From positions 1 to 64,000 of the forward strand of contig JAUKTV010000004.1 of NCBI GenBank assembly GCA_030549205.1: DNA of 64,000 nucleotides, read 5' to 3'. The notes beneath the pieces were generated by a model. The model was not told where the DNA came from, ran no database searches, and worked only from the letters and a program-made list of their open reading frames with translations. The stretch comes from Apiosordaria backusii. Lineage: Eukaryota; Ascomycota; Sordariomycetes; Sordariales; Lasiosphaeriaceae. The position numbers and the translations under genes were made by a program. How positions within the stretch are numbered: the first letter of the stretch is position 1; every line of letters begins with the position of its first letter. Positions 11,229 through 22,090 of the stretch are shown one piece after another.

Positions 11229-13737
11229 ATGGGCGATTCTGGCGATGGCTGGCAAACGGTGATGCCCACCACCCACTCGAGCATTCAACGCCTTTCGCGA
11301 GACGCCTACGCCGAACTGGAAGCATGCGAACGTCAGATTCTGAGAGAGTGGGAGCAAACACATACACATTGGTCTGGAGTGTAAGGCAGACATCCTTATG
11401 CGCTTCATACGCATACACTTTGCGCAAATCGCTAATCACGGACCAAAACTCAGTGGAAAACACACTCCGTTAGACGACCACACCGAGGCAAAGAGGCTGC
11501 ATACGCGATTTAAACTCGCCAACGACACGCCACTTGGCACCGGCAGCTTTGGGGTGGTTCAGAAAGTAATATACGCCAACAACGGTCGAACAATATGCCT
11601 GGCCAGGAAGCAGGTGAGGCCGCCACATCGGCGCTTCCCGATACAGCTGCTTCGTGAGGAGGCCAGTGTGATGGAAAAGCTGGACCATGATCACATTGTC
11701 AAATTGGTTGGCACATACTGCATTTCAACAAACCTCTACCTATTATTATGGCCCGTCGCCGTTTGCAACCTCGACTGCCTCTTCAACGACATCGACCATC
11801 TCAAGTCAGGAGAAGGCGATCGCGAAGACATCATCAAGCGGCTACACACGCTAGACCTATACAACCTGAGCGCGGTGGACAAGAGATGCCAACCAAATTC
11901 AGGAACATGTCCTTTGAAGTATCTCCAACAGGCGATGGGATGCGTTTCGCGAGCTGTCGCCTACTGCCATCAAGAAAAGATTCGCCATCTCGACCTGAAA
12001 CCTTCCAACATTCTCTTGAATCCCGGCCGTGTGTACATCGCCGATTTCGGCATCGCGAAAGACGTTGGCGAGCGAGACCACACCATGACGCGTGGGCCTG
12101 CAGGTACCCCTAAGTGGAGGGCCCCTGAGCTCAACCAAGTGCAGTGTGACTGGAGCATGCAAGCGGCTGAGGTGTATTCCCTCGGCCTTGTCTTGTTGAA
12201 CATTGCCACTGTTATTCATGGAGGTGACCTGGCCGACTTTGACGACATCATCGGTGATCTCACTGCTCGAGGTCGAGCTGACAAGATCAATGCCTACCTC
12301 CCCAGACTGGAGCGCTTGGCGTTGGCAACCCAGGAGGTACAAGACGTTAACGCCTTTACCTTTGCACCAAAACACACTCTTCACCTGGTATCACGAATGC
12401 TCGACCTCGATGCCGAACGTCGGCCGTCAATTTTCCAGGTGGATGCCGAGCTTATCGACTTGGGGGGCGTGGAACAGGTCTACCATTCCAATTGCTGCAG
12501 GAAAAGCACCCGTTTTGTGACGGATCGGATCAACACCAAGATCAGGGCTCTTGCAGACGAACGAGATCGTCTGAAAGCCGACTACACGGGTATGCTTCGG
12601 CGGTTGGAGGTCCTGGAGGCGAAGGACGATACCTACGAGTCTCGTATCCGAAAAGAGCGCACTACCCATGCCGAGAACATTACTCGGCTCCAAGATATCC
12701 TTGAAAAGGAGCGAAAGGAACGCAAGCGCCTTGAAGCTCAACTTGCAGAATTACAACAAACGTATAGACAACCACGACCCAGCATTCCGCGACCAGCCTC
12801 AGACCCGGCTCAAGGCGGCCTCATGATGCGATCGCGGCCACGTACCCATCCCCTTCCCAACGATCCCGTGGCACCCATGTCGCCTCCGGTCAAGACCCAG
12901 GCAAAGGTTGCAGCCCCCACCGCTGCTCCAGGATCCCGGCTTACCTACTCCCAAACGGCTGCTTGCGCTGTTGCTACGAAGCCTGCGTCCCCCCATTTGG
13001 TTGCTGCTGCTCTCCCCAAGACCATGTCTCCTCACATGCTGCCTCGGCGTGATTCACTCAACCCCCACCTGATACCCCGTCGTGATTCGATCAATCGTCT
13101 CGCCAACTCACCCTCTCCAGGCGCACCCACTCCCGGCAGTCCGAATCCAGATCTTGCAGGTTATACCCTTCGCTCTCGAAATTCCGGCTCTCGTCTGCCA
13201 CAGCCTGTCAATCCTGCCACACCCATCCGTGCAGGAACGCCTGTCCTCAACCGGGACCCGTCATCGACAGACAGCACAACATATAGCATGAACAGCTCAG
13301 TCTTCAGCCGCCTTGAAAGCTCTAAGCACTCGCTCGCTGAGACCAGCGTTGCAGGCACTCCGGCGATTGGTACACCAGCCCTGAATCAGGAGAGGAAGAA
13401 TTCACACACGGCGGAATCCTACGAGCATGTCGAACATGGCAGTTCCGAGGATGCCCAAATAGTGGAAATGGCATACGGTCTTGGTATCAGTGGTATGGAG
13501 CGTAGGGAAAGTGTGAGTACCAGGAGAAACAGCGCGCTGGACAACGCCAGTGTTGCCAGTTCGAGCATCGCTGCTACCGCTGCTAGCATTGGTAGCCCTC
13601 ACCCCAGCGGCTCGACACTCTCATCGCCGCGGGCGGCGCATGCAAATTTGGACGGCCAGAGGATGACAAAATTCAAGATCCCATCGATGCCAACAGCCAA
13701 AAGCTGGGCTGATGTGGCGAGAAAAGAGAGGAGATAG
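11229..13737 (+). CDS. Serine/threonine protein kinase with coiled coil and Ser/Pro-rich tail
   Basis: Exons 11229-11380 and 11454-13737 give 811 residues; the intron has a CTAAT branch site. The kinase domain runs from about residue 70 to 370: glycine loop LGTGSFGVV (G79), ATP-anchoring Lys103 in LARKQV, catalytic loop HLDLKPSN with Asp231, DFG at 248 and an APE-type WRAPEL motif. The usual Arg of HRD is replaced by Leu, so it is a non-RD kinase. A Cys/Asn-rich insertion (VDKRCQPNSGTCP) precedes the helix leading to the catalytic loop. After the kinase comes a coiled coil (about 400-470, e.g. RKERTTHAENITRLQDILEK), then a long disordered Ser/Pro/Thr tail with two near-identical RRDSLNPHLIPRRDS units, ending SWADVARKERR. 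All catalytic residues are present, so activity is likely. No close family is recognised; substrate is unknown. Confidence 0.8.
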
Positions 13738-14083
13738 CGGGAGCGTTTGATTGTACATATTTTGCATTTTAGCATAGCGAGGATTTTGGATATACAAAAA
13801 CAGGTGAAGTTCACCATGCCTTCTACTTCCCGTACCTACCGAAATCAGCCACCCAGGAACCAGAATAGGGGCTGCGGCTGTGTACACGCCGTACGTATAG
13901 CAGCGCGCAGGCGGTGCACGTTAGATCGACACCCCTGTCAGCAGTCCATTGGCCTCATCGCATTGCATCTGCGGGGAACAAGCCTTAAGACTCCCGGATA
14001 ACCCACACTCGTCGCCACAGCTCATCCTCTCATATCCTAAATTAGTAAAACTAAGAATATTAGTAAGGTCAAATACAATTGAA

Positions 14084-15498
14084 ATGGGATCTCTTTCAGA
14101 CGACGTGGAGAACGCTATCCCACTTACCAACCTAACCGCCGAAGCCCAAGACAACAACGACAGCAACATCGACATTGACACCATGAGGGTCGTCAATCGC
14201 GCCGCCTCTCAGCGCTCCAAACCTTCCCTCGCCAGGCTATCCTTCTTTCCTCTTCAAGATGTTAGTACCGCCGATCTCCAAGGGTTATCCACTGCCCTCT
14301 GGGACTGGGACATTTGTGACGGCTGTACCAAAGCCAGAGAGTGTCAGAAGCCAGACTCGTGCCCCTGGTCTCAGCGGAGCGATCGGCTGCAGCCATTCTT
14401 TGACTACTACCGACGGAAAACTAGAAGCTATGTTCCCGAGGTCTTTCAGGAGAACGGAAAGGGGATGGCGCTGTCGTGTCATCAGGACTTGGCGAAGCTG
14501 ATCAGTTATATCCGAACATTCGGGCCACATACTACTACTACAACTACAACAGAAAAATCTTCTTCTTTTCACAGACGCTTCTTTGAAGACCCGGCCGTCC
14601 TGTCCACCGGTGCAAACGTACCGCGGGCGGATCAAGACCAGGCCATCGACCTGGCGCTGGCAATCATGACCATGACGACGACCTGCCTTTCAGTTTCGGT
14701 TGATCATCACACACCACATGGTCATGATGATGATGATGATGATGATGATGGTTATCAACATTCTGTCGCCGCCAGTGACCCATATGAAATCCTCAATCAA
14801 AAGTTTCCCAGGCGAATCCATCCTTCGCTTCAGGACAGCGACCGCCAGTCTGACATCATCAAAAAGGGGCTGCAAGGTCACAATCTCGTGAGAAAAGGGG
14901 GCCTCAAACTGCAGACGACGTACGATTTGAGGGAACACTTGAGAGTAGACGAGGACACGGGGGTGGTGAAGATTTTCTGCTGGAGCTCGGTGTTGAAGGA
15001 GAGTTTGCTCGCTTCGCTGCATCGTCCTCATCATCGTTCAGGGGGAGGGTTGATCATGAGGATCTGGATGCGGCCGAGGAGGAGGAGGAGGAGGTGTACC
15101 CGCGACCTCCTATTCCGAGAGGTTTAGCGCTTGAAACGCTGCATACCCTCCACCTGCTATTACCCCCCTCCTCGCCTAAGTCGCAATCCCTCCTGAGGAA
15201 TCTTGTGTCGAAATCGGGGTTTGATCCGGATATTCTCAGGTTCAAGACGTCGGGATTGTCAGCGTTTGAACTCGGGCCGGAGGAAAGGGATAAGGCGCTG
15301 AAGTTTGGGATATGGGGGTCGAGGTTGATGGATTTGTATGATGAGATTGAGAACCCCAAGCCGAGGTCGAGGGTGGATGTTTGGTTGGAGAGACGGAGCA
15401 AGAGTAGGCATGTCATGATGGCTACGATTGCGGGAGTTGGGGCGGCGGTTGTGTTGGGGGTTTTGGGGTTGGCGGTGGGGATTTTTCAGGCTTGGTGA
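14084..15498 (+). CDS. Fungal-specific hypothetical protein with C-terminal membrane anchor (one-base frameshift)
   Basis: Starts at the first in-frame ATG, 14084 (MGSLSDDVENAIPL). The N-terminal half holds a Cys cluster (CDGCTKARECQKPDSCPW) and a (GAT)8-encoded Asp run. The block HLRVDEDTGVVKIFCWSSVL belongs to the first frame, whereas the continuation IPRGLALETLHTLHLLL, the FDPDILRF block and KFGIWGSRLMDLYDEIENPK lie in another frame ending at 15498. The two frames are reconciled by one missing base near the G5 run at 15041-15045; I found no intron of workable length and phase. The C-terminus has a single hydrophobic helix (MMATIAGVGAAVVLGVLGLA) ending FQAW, so a tail-anchored topology is inferred. 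The architecture resembles a fungal hypothetical-protein family I know only as uncharacterised. As read, the product would stop at 15127 and lose the anchor. Confidence 0.6.
14726..14749. repeat. (GAT)8 trinucleotide microsatellite
   Basis: Eight consecutive GAT units inside the coding frame starting at 14084, encoding eight aspartates after HGH. Such units readily change copy number by slippage. Confidence 0.9.
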
Positions 15499-15817
15499 GT
15501 AAATCCGATAAGGTCTGGTGTAGTATTTTAGGTAGGGATGGAAAGGCTAATGAGACGTAGGATATCATGGCAGCAGTGGAAATTGGAGAGCGGCAAGGCT
15601 GGGAAGGAGTGAGTAAGTAGACACCGCAGTGGGGGAAGGTTTGGGTCACACAAGCCACATTACTTGGGAGAAGGCGTGACTCAGCTCTAAGGTTTACGAT
15701 GTGGTTTGACTTTGGAATATGCGGACTATAAGTTCACTTGGTTTCCACCCTTGTCTGAAATTTAACCACCCTGTCAAGGATCTGTCAACGAACGACAAAC
15801 TGAACGAAAAACGCACA

Positions 15818-17094
15818 ATGGTTCACCCACAAGAACACCAAGCTCAGCCTACCTCAGGCAATCCAGAGGCAGACGCTGATGTCAACACCGCCCTCCGCAA
15901 TGCTCTCACCTTGCATGAGCCTCCGCACAAATCTATTCCATTCCAACACGATCACCTCACCATCTCCCTACCACCACCATCAACCCCCTTCATCAAAATC
16001 GGCGCCGGCACCTGCGGAGCCGTCTTCGCCCAGCCCCAATCCCCCCTCGCATTCAAGCTGAGCAAAACCACCAACCACTCAGCCCTCTGGAACGACTACA
16101 CCCACCACATTCAGATCTTCAACGAACTCACCCGCTCAGCTGCTTATCTCGGCGTCGCCGTCCCCCAACCTCACTACTTCGTCCCTGCCGGTCACAAACA
16201 TGCACCCTGGGCGGAGACGCACTCCAACCTCCTCCGCACCGCCTCCGAATTCGTCAACCTCCCCACGTCGGTCCCCGTGTCGGAAAGAATCCCCCTGTGC
16301 CCGCCCGCGTGAGGGATCTCCTCATTGAGAAATTCTGCCCTGATGTTGCGAAGGAAGCGGCAAGGAAGGACACCGCGAATGATGATTGTTTGATCAGGCT
16401 GTATCTAGGGAGCATGCTGGGAAAGGATAAGAACAAGCGTCAGCTGCCGGTGTTTTCGCTGAGGAATTTTAATTTGCATCTTAATCAGATGGGGGAGATA
16501 GGACTGGATTATAAAGTTCTTGCGGCGAGGATAGGGAAGGCCATGGCGGTGCTGCATGGCGTGTGTGGGAATGATGCTGGGGATGTTGAGTTTGTTCTTG
16601 GGGGGAGGAGGCACGTTGTTGGGCCTGGAAGGGATGTCAAGTGGATTGAAGATAAGACTGGAGAGGAGGGGGAGGAGGGGTGGTATACTGGGCCTGAGAG
16701 CTGCCAGGACGGGGACCTCTTTCAGCCAGGTGACAATAGTTTTTTTCCAAGTGGGAATCCACACGATGAGGAGGAGGTGGCGCTTTGGTTGTTGGATTTC
16801 AATCGGGTCAAGGCTTTTGATCACAAAGAGAGCGATGGGAGAGATGTTGGACTGCGGGTGGATGCGATGGTGAGAGCGGCGAGGGAGAATGATCCTTATC
16901 TTCCGAGGCGTGGACCGCAGAGTCAGGAAAGGGAGCGGCCGATTACCGAGGAGGAATACGAGGCTTGGGTGGCGTTTAGGCGGGGGTATGAGCAAGTCGC
17001 GGGTAACTACGGGGATGCTAGGGATTCTGAGATTAACCCTGAGAGACAATTTCTGGATGACTGGGAGGAGGTGCCGAGGAGAGTGCGTGGGTAG
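15818..17094 (+). CDS. DUF3669-domain protein (one-base frameshift)
   Basis: The N-terminal frame from ATG 15818 (MVHPQEHQAQ) contains FIKIGAGTCGAVFAQ, LAFKLSK and ALWNDYTHHIQIF, the opening signature of fungal DUF3669 proteins; a second in-frame ATG at 15719 has a poorer context. That frame stops at 16312, but the family continues in another frame from about 16297 (VPARVRDLLIEKFCP, then CLIRLYLG, FSLRNFNLHLNQM, VALWLLDFNRVK) to a stop at 17094. One base missing in the C5 run at 16291-16295 would restore RIPPVPARVRD. The domain vaguely echoes a kinase fold (GAGTCGAVF, then a Lys-containing strand), but no catalytic loop is seen. About 425 residues if continuous. Function of DUF3669 is unknown. 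Confidence 0.7.
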
Positions 17095-17319
17095 TAGGGG
17101 TTGTGAGGGAGAGTAGATGGAAGGTTGTGGGCTGCTGAGTGTTAGGACGTGTTTTGGGGGCGTATTGCTTGGGAAACATCCCACTTTTAGAGGTGGGCAT
17201 CCATTCAGATAGCTTCCAAATTATTATGATGTTTCTCTTCTAGAAACAGTCTTTTAGTTACATCTATGGACCGCCCAGGCTGTGGACTCCATATGAATTA
17301 TTATCGATATGACATTTAC

Positions 17320-17346
17320 TCGTAGCTCGGCACTGCCGAGCTACGA
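17320..17346. repeat. Perfect 27-nt palindrome (13-bp arms, 1-nt spacer)
   Basis: Left arm 17320-17332 (TCGTAGCTCGGCA) pairs perfectly with 17334-17346 around a single C. It sits in the convergent gap between the ends of the DUF3669 gene (17094) and the protease gene (17575). It could form a hairpin in either transcript or be a dyad protein site; the sequence alone does not decide. Confidence 0.85.
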
Positions 17347-17574
17347 ACTATCAAACAAACAAGTTCATACCGTCAGAGATTCCAGATCTCGATAAGCCGA
17401 TGTACGTAGGTAGATAGCAGGTATGATCATATCTCAAGTTCACCAAACACTACAACCCACCATGTCACTCTCAGCGTCGCTACCATCACTCGCCACCCCA
17501 TGGTGGCTGTTGTTACACATGATTGACGACCCACAACTCCCATATCCCGAATCCCTATCGCTGAACACTAGCGA

Positions 17575-19528
17575 TTACCTCGTGTCTGCGTCCGACGAGC
17601 TAGTACTCTCACATTGGCCGTCTTTATTCCTGCTCCCCTCATAAGCCAGAGTGAATAACTCACTCACGCGCCGTTCTCTCGACCTATCCCTCGGTGGTCT
17701 CCAACTGTTCGCAGTAGTAGCAGTGGTCACCCATGCGGGTGACTCTGTGATTGGCGACCCTGGTCCCATCACTGCTCCGGAGGTTGTGGGGAAATACGAT
17801 GACGACTGTAGAGAGTAACTCAACAGATCTGCAGTGGTGGGAAGAGAGACGGAACACATGTCGGTGGTGGTCATGGTGGTGGTGGTGATTTCGGCGAAGG
17901 TGGCGTGGAGAGGGATGATGTACCCGTCGCCGGTGAAGTCGGTTGATACTAGATGGCCGTAGACACTTTTGGAGATGGGGTTGATGACCCAGGCGCCTGA
18001 GTCGCCGTTTTCGACTGCATCTAGGGTTAGAAAATTCTCAAGATTTGATCAGGGGGACAATACGAGGCTTACTTTGGGCGTTATCATCTAGAGTGAGGGC
18101 GTAGGCATCGACGAAGCCTTTTTCAGGAGAGAGCATGATGCCACCTGGTAGGTGGGATAGGAAACCCAGTTTGGCGGCGCTGCTGCCGGGGTTGTTTTGG
18201 GTGATGAGGGCGACTTCTATTGGGGTAATCTCGGGGAAGCTGTCAGGTGGTGCGAGAGTCAGCTCGTCGCCTGCTTGTCTTGGGCCAGATGGCCGTGTCT
18301 GGTCGAAGGTGGGAAAGGTTGGGCGTTGGAGGAGGTTGGGCTTGATCTTGACGCTGTGGTCGATTTCGAATAAGGCCCAGTCTCGGGCTGGGGTTTCAAG
18401 TTCCGCACCGTCGAACGGGAGAGAGGGGTGGATGAGCTTTCCAAGGAAAGGTTTTCGTGGGCGGAGATGAATGCGGTAATCTTGTTCCTGGGGGCTGTCT
18501 TCCTCGTCGTCTTCGGTCTCCGAGTCATCATCCAATAACCCCTCCAACACATGCGCAGCTGTCATTCCCACAATTTGCACCTCGCCATTACGTCTCGTCA
18601 CCTTGACAAGACCTCCGAGGGTAGACACGGCAGACTTATCCTCGGTCTCGAGGCGAATTCTGGCTCCACACCAGGTAGCCATGCCCCTGTCGTTCATCAT
18701 CAATGATGAACCCCCTTCCCAAGTGACATCCACTTGCTGCAGGAACCTCTTCCTTGCTGGATCTCCGACAATGACCACATCAAAGTTGGTGACTATCCCA
18801 TCATTGGGGTAGTACAGCTCTTTCATCGAGTCTCGCTTCATCAACGCGTCAAGCCCTTTCGTCTCATGCCCTGACACAAAAATGACAATGGATGGCCTGG
18901 CAGTAGCCTGGGTCTTGCCCACTATCATCAACCTCATGGTCATGAGAACCTCATCTTTCTTCTTCTTTTTCTTTCCCGGCAGGAGAGAGGACCACTTCTG
19001 TGAAGTAACATGTTTCTGTAGCATGCGCTGCAGCTCAGGCATGATCTCTCGAAACCGACCGATAACTTGGACAGAGGGGTCGATGCCAGTGCCGCGAAAG
19101 ACGTGGAGGTCATCCCGTCCGGGTAGTGGGCTGCTTCGAACATCTTCTACCACTGGCACCGGCCGTGATTTATTGAGATGAAGGCTGAGAAGAGATTTGG
19201 GGGAGTTGGAGGCGGAGGAGTGCACGCTCGATTGGGTGCCGTAGCCTGAATCTGGGAGCTGTTGTTCTTCTGGTTCTAGCTCGAGTTGCTCTGGGTCTGA
19301 TTCTGATTCTGATTCTGAGGAGTAGTCGGAGTTGTGACGCCGAAGACGGCGGTGACGTGGGATTTGGCGATGTTTCGAGTTTTTGCTACGGGGAGGGGGA
19401 CATTCAATGGGTTGATACACCGAGTTTGGTGAGGTTGATGGGCGTGACTTGTGGTGAGGTGATGCAATGTGTAGCGGGTTTTCTTGGTTGCCCCGGGTGG
19501 GCTGGATGGGGATTGGATTTGACGCCAT
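17575..19528 (-). CDS. Intracellular trypsin/chymotrypsin-fold serine protease-like protein
   Basis: Exons 19528-18073 and 18020-17575 give 633 residues. The start is ATG 19528 (MASNPIPIQP); no signal peptide is visible. The N-terminal third is disordered and charged (Arg/His- and Glu/Ser-rich, SESESESDPEQ), then comes FREIMPELQRMLQKHV and a Lys6 run (about 70-150). The protease-like domain shows all three triad positions: His326 in TAAHVLEG, Asp383 in RDWALFEID and Ser493 in ENGDSGAWVI. The spacings suit a chymotrypsin fold. The intron falls 21 nt before the GDSGAW serine codon. The C-terminal about 120 residues are Ser/Thr-rich. Similar domains occur as effector or sensor parts in fungal innate-immunity proteins, but no NLR module is present here. 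Proteolytic activity is inferred from the motifs. Confidence 0.8.
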
Positions 19529-20214
19529 CTTTGAGGCGTTAAACAACAACGTAAAAAGAGAAGGAAAACGATAACTACAATTGGAGAGATCTTCTCATCT
19601 TCTCAATCTAAGGCCTTCGGTTTGGGTGTACATATTGTTATGTTGGGCTCAACAAAGGGGGAGGCCACCTGAGCTCAGGGGCTGAGCCCGAATGAAGGCG
19701 CAGCAAGGGACCTGCATGGAGGGGTCAATCCCATGACAACCTACCAGCCAATTGCATGTTAGATGATCTTCAACCTTTGGAACATCATCGGCAGATACAC
19801 GAATTGTTTCACCTTCATGTTTTGGTCAACGTCATCTCAAGTATTGCAAACGATTCATTGAACTCAAAGCTTTGTTCCATCTACCCACTTTCCTGCGACA
19901 TGCGACGTGGTCTTTTGCTTGGGAGAGACTGCGTCAAAACTCGACTCACCGAATTTATCAAGAGTAGGTATGTTTAGTGAGCAGAAAAAAACGAGGAGCT
20001 TCCCTGAAGCAAGGCAATGAATTTCTGAAAAGAGTTACCTGTGGTACCAAGGCTAACGAGTGTGTAGAGATATGGAAAGAAAAGACCGACCCGTTTAAAA
20101 TGACTAAACGAGCAGCAAGACAGAACACAACACCCTATTCTGGCCAAGTGTCCATCCCATCTCAGATGAAGCAATTACTAACTGCTCAACCACCAAGCAT
20201 TCCATACGACTTTC
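19529..20214. other. Intergenic region, no gene seen
   Basis: Upstream of the protease gene and downstream of the secreted-protein gene. Short open frames occur but none has a motif, splice continuation or coding bias I can support. Confidence 0.5.
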
Positions 20215-20825
20215 TCAGGGCCCGCAAGGGCCGTTGCGTTGAGCACAGCTTCTTCGGTATCCGAAGGTGCAGCAGTCATTCCCAGGGCCGCACTGCAAGA
20301 GATCATCAGTTTTTGGCGGCATACTCCTGATTACCTACCTACGCTGGATAGGCAACGTACCTGATAAACCCAGTTCAAACAAGCACCATATCTGCACCTG
20401 TAAATGGCATCGACCGGCCGAACACAATAGCCGCACCACAAACCAGTCTGAGCACCACGGGCACAAGGACAAGTTGAATCGTTTCTGCATGCTCGAGGGA
20501 GAAGCCCCTTGGTGGGATTGTTCACGGGAGACAGATTGGCGGTACGCTTCTCCCGTTCGTGGGCGTCGATCAGGTCATCAAGAACGGGCATCCTCTCCGG
20601 ATCAGGAAGAGGGGCCGGGGAAGCGTCTGGGGAGCGCTTGATCGGAACAAAGTCTTTGAGGGAGTAGCCCTCTTTGACTTGGAGTTCGTCCCCGGGGTGC
20701 GGTTCGAAGTCTCCTTCGGGAGAACGGTTGGCGAGTGCCTCTTCATCGGCTTGGATGAGCTCTGAGGGGCCGGGGATGGCGTAGGCCATGGCAGCCATGG
20801 CGAGGAGGAGCTTGAAGAAACGCAT
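20215..20825 (-). CDS. Secreted cysteine-rich protein with pro-region and Kex2-type sites
   Basis: Exons 20825-20361 and 20292-20215 give 180 residues. Residues 1-16 (MRFFKLLLAMAAMAYA) form a signal peptide. An acidic, Pro-rich pro-region follows with Lys-Arg pairs at 63-64 and 93-94, typical Kex2 processing sites. The C-terminal 68 residues hold 12 cysteines (from Cys113), including CPCARG, CGYC, CGPGNDCC and the final NGPCGP; the even number suggests six disulfides. The second exon is essential: it supplies five of the cysteines, and its phase fits the TATCAG/GTACGT donor and TTGCAG acceptor. A TATA box lies 90 bp upstream. No named family is recognised. Candidate roles (effector, antimicrobial or extracellular peptide) are inference from architecture only. 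Confidence 0.75.
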
Positions 20826-20914
20826 TTTCTGAATTTGATTCTGCTGGTTGTTGATGAGGTTCAGGTTGTCGACGCTGATGCTCTTTCACTCGGCCAGGGA
20901 GCGAAGTGATGGGG

Positions 20915-20922
20915 TATTTATA
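20915..20922 (-). promoter_or_regulatory. TATA box of the secreted cysteine-rich gene
   Basis: TATAAATA on the minus strand, 90 bp upstream of ATG 20825, a normal distance for a strongly regulated fungal secreted-protein gene. Confidence 0.6.
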
Positions 20923-22090
20923 CTTTTCCCGCTCATTCTCGATTCCTGAATCTCCTTACTCGCTGAAAACCATCTCCCTCAATGAAATTGACTTCAGCAC
21001 ACCATCCGGACCACTTTCTCCGGGCCACGCCATCACGACGTTCTTTGACTTCAACAGTGGGTACGCTACAGTGGTCAGACCGGATGATGTTTGTCCGTCC
21101 TCGAGGACATTATTGAGTGATTCTGTCGACAAGATGTTGCTGGCTTACTCCTTGTATTCCCCCACGAAGCGTCGAAATCTGTTCTAGGTATGCTTTGGAT
21201 GGTGTTGACTATCTCCTCATTGACGTCGGTGGTGATGGACTTGGCAAATAGAATGTTGTAATCCAAAGGTTCGTTGTTGTAATATTCTCTCTCTTGCAGC
21301 CGAAGAAATGGGATCTGCTATAAATAACACAAAACTTATACTTCGAGAACTGACTGATTGATATTAACCTGACAACAGGTCAGGACAAAAGCCACCAGAC
21401 TAGACTGCGAGGTGGTAAGGCTGAAATCAAAGTGTCTCGGACATATCTACTGCCCATGATTCGTCTTTGTCAGTGCCGAAAGCAGGTCTAGAACGCATTC
21501 ATTATCCCGAGATTATTATTGAAGCATTATCCCGTTGTTACACAAGAGTTTACTGCCACAGCGCCACGTCTCGAGTTGCCAAGCATCATGACAGCCTGTG
21601 CACATCTACAGGTTGACAAGAACGACGGAGCATTTCACACGCAGGGCATCAGCGATGGCTTTGGGTATTAGATGATAGGTATCGATGCTTACGACTTGAT
21701 GATCAGCATTGCGCCACCACAGTGAATTTGGCAAAGGTCTGGACCACCGGTGTTATTGCGACATCAGGCGCTGGCTCCCATGCGGACACACCGGCTGTTG
21801 ATTGATGATTGCATTAATTGTGAAAGTCTTGTGAGTTGAATGAAGATCAAGCGGCAGAATCCCACGAAATTGGCGTGTGCACCAAATACTCGAAAAATCA
21901 ATCCGCCCGAACTAGATGCTTGCTGGCCTGAAACTGAATATATATGTACCTATCTTCCATCCGAATAAACTCCTAGTAGGAAATGGTCGGCTAGCGCCGT
22001 AGCAGCTACATCAAAACGGAGTGACTGCGTTCACATTCCACAAGTGAGGTGATTATATATCTAGAGGGCTTTTGGACGGATGCAGGTCTT
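20923..22090. other. AT-leaning intergenic region, no gene seen
   Basis: About 1.2 kb between the promoter of the secreted gene and the 3' end of the F-box relic. No open frame with coding character and no clear repeat family was found. Confidence 0.45.

Noticed and set aside
14690..15034. Minus-strand frame with poly-Ile
   Set aside because: It is the antisense of the (GAT)8 microsatellite within the plus-strand gene.
15000..15090. Intron joining the two frames of the tail-anchored protein gene
   Set aside because: The only GT-AG combination of workable size (about 52 nt from GTGTTG) leads straight to a stop codon; the other is about 20 nt.
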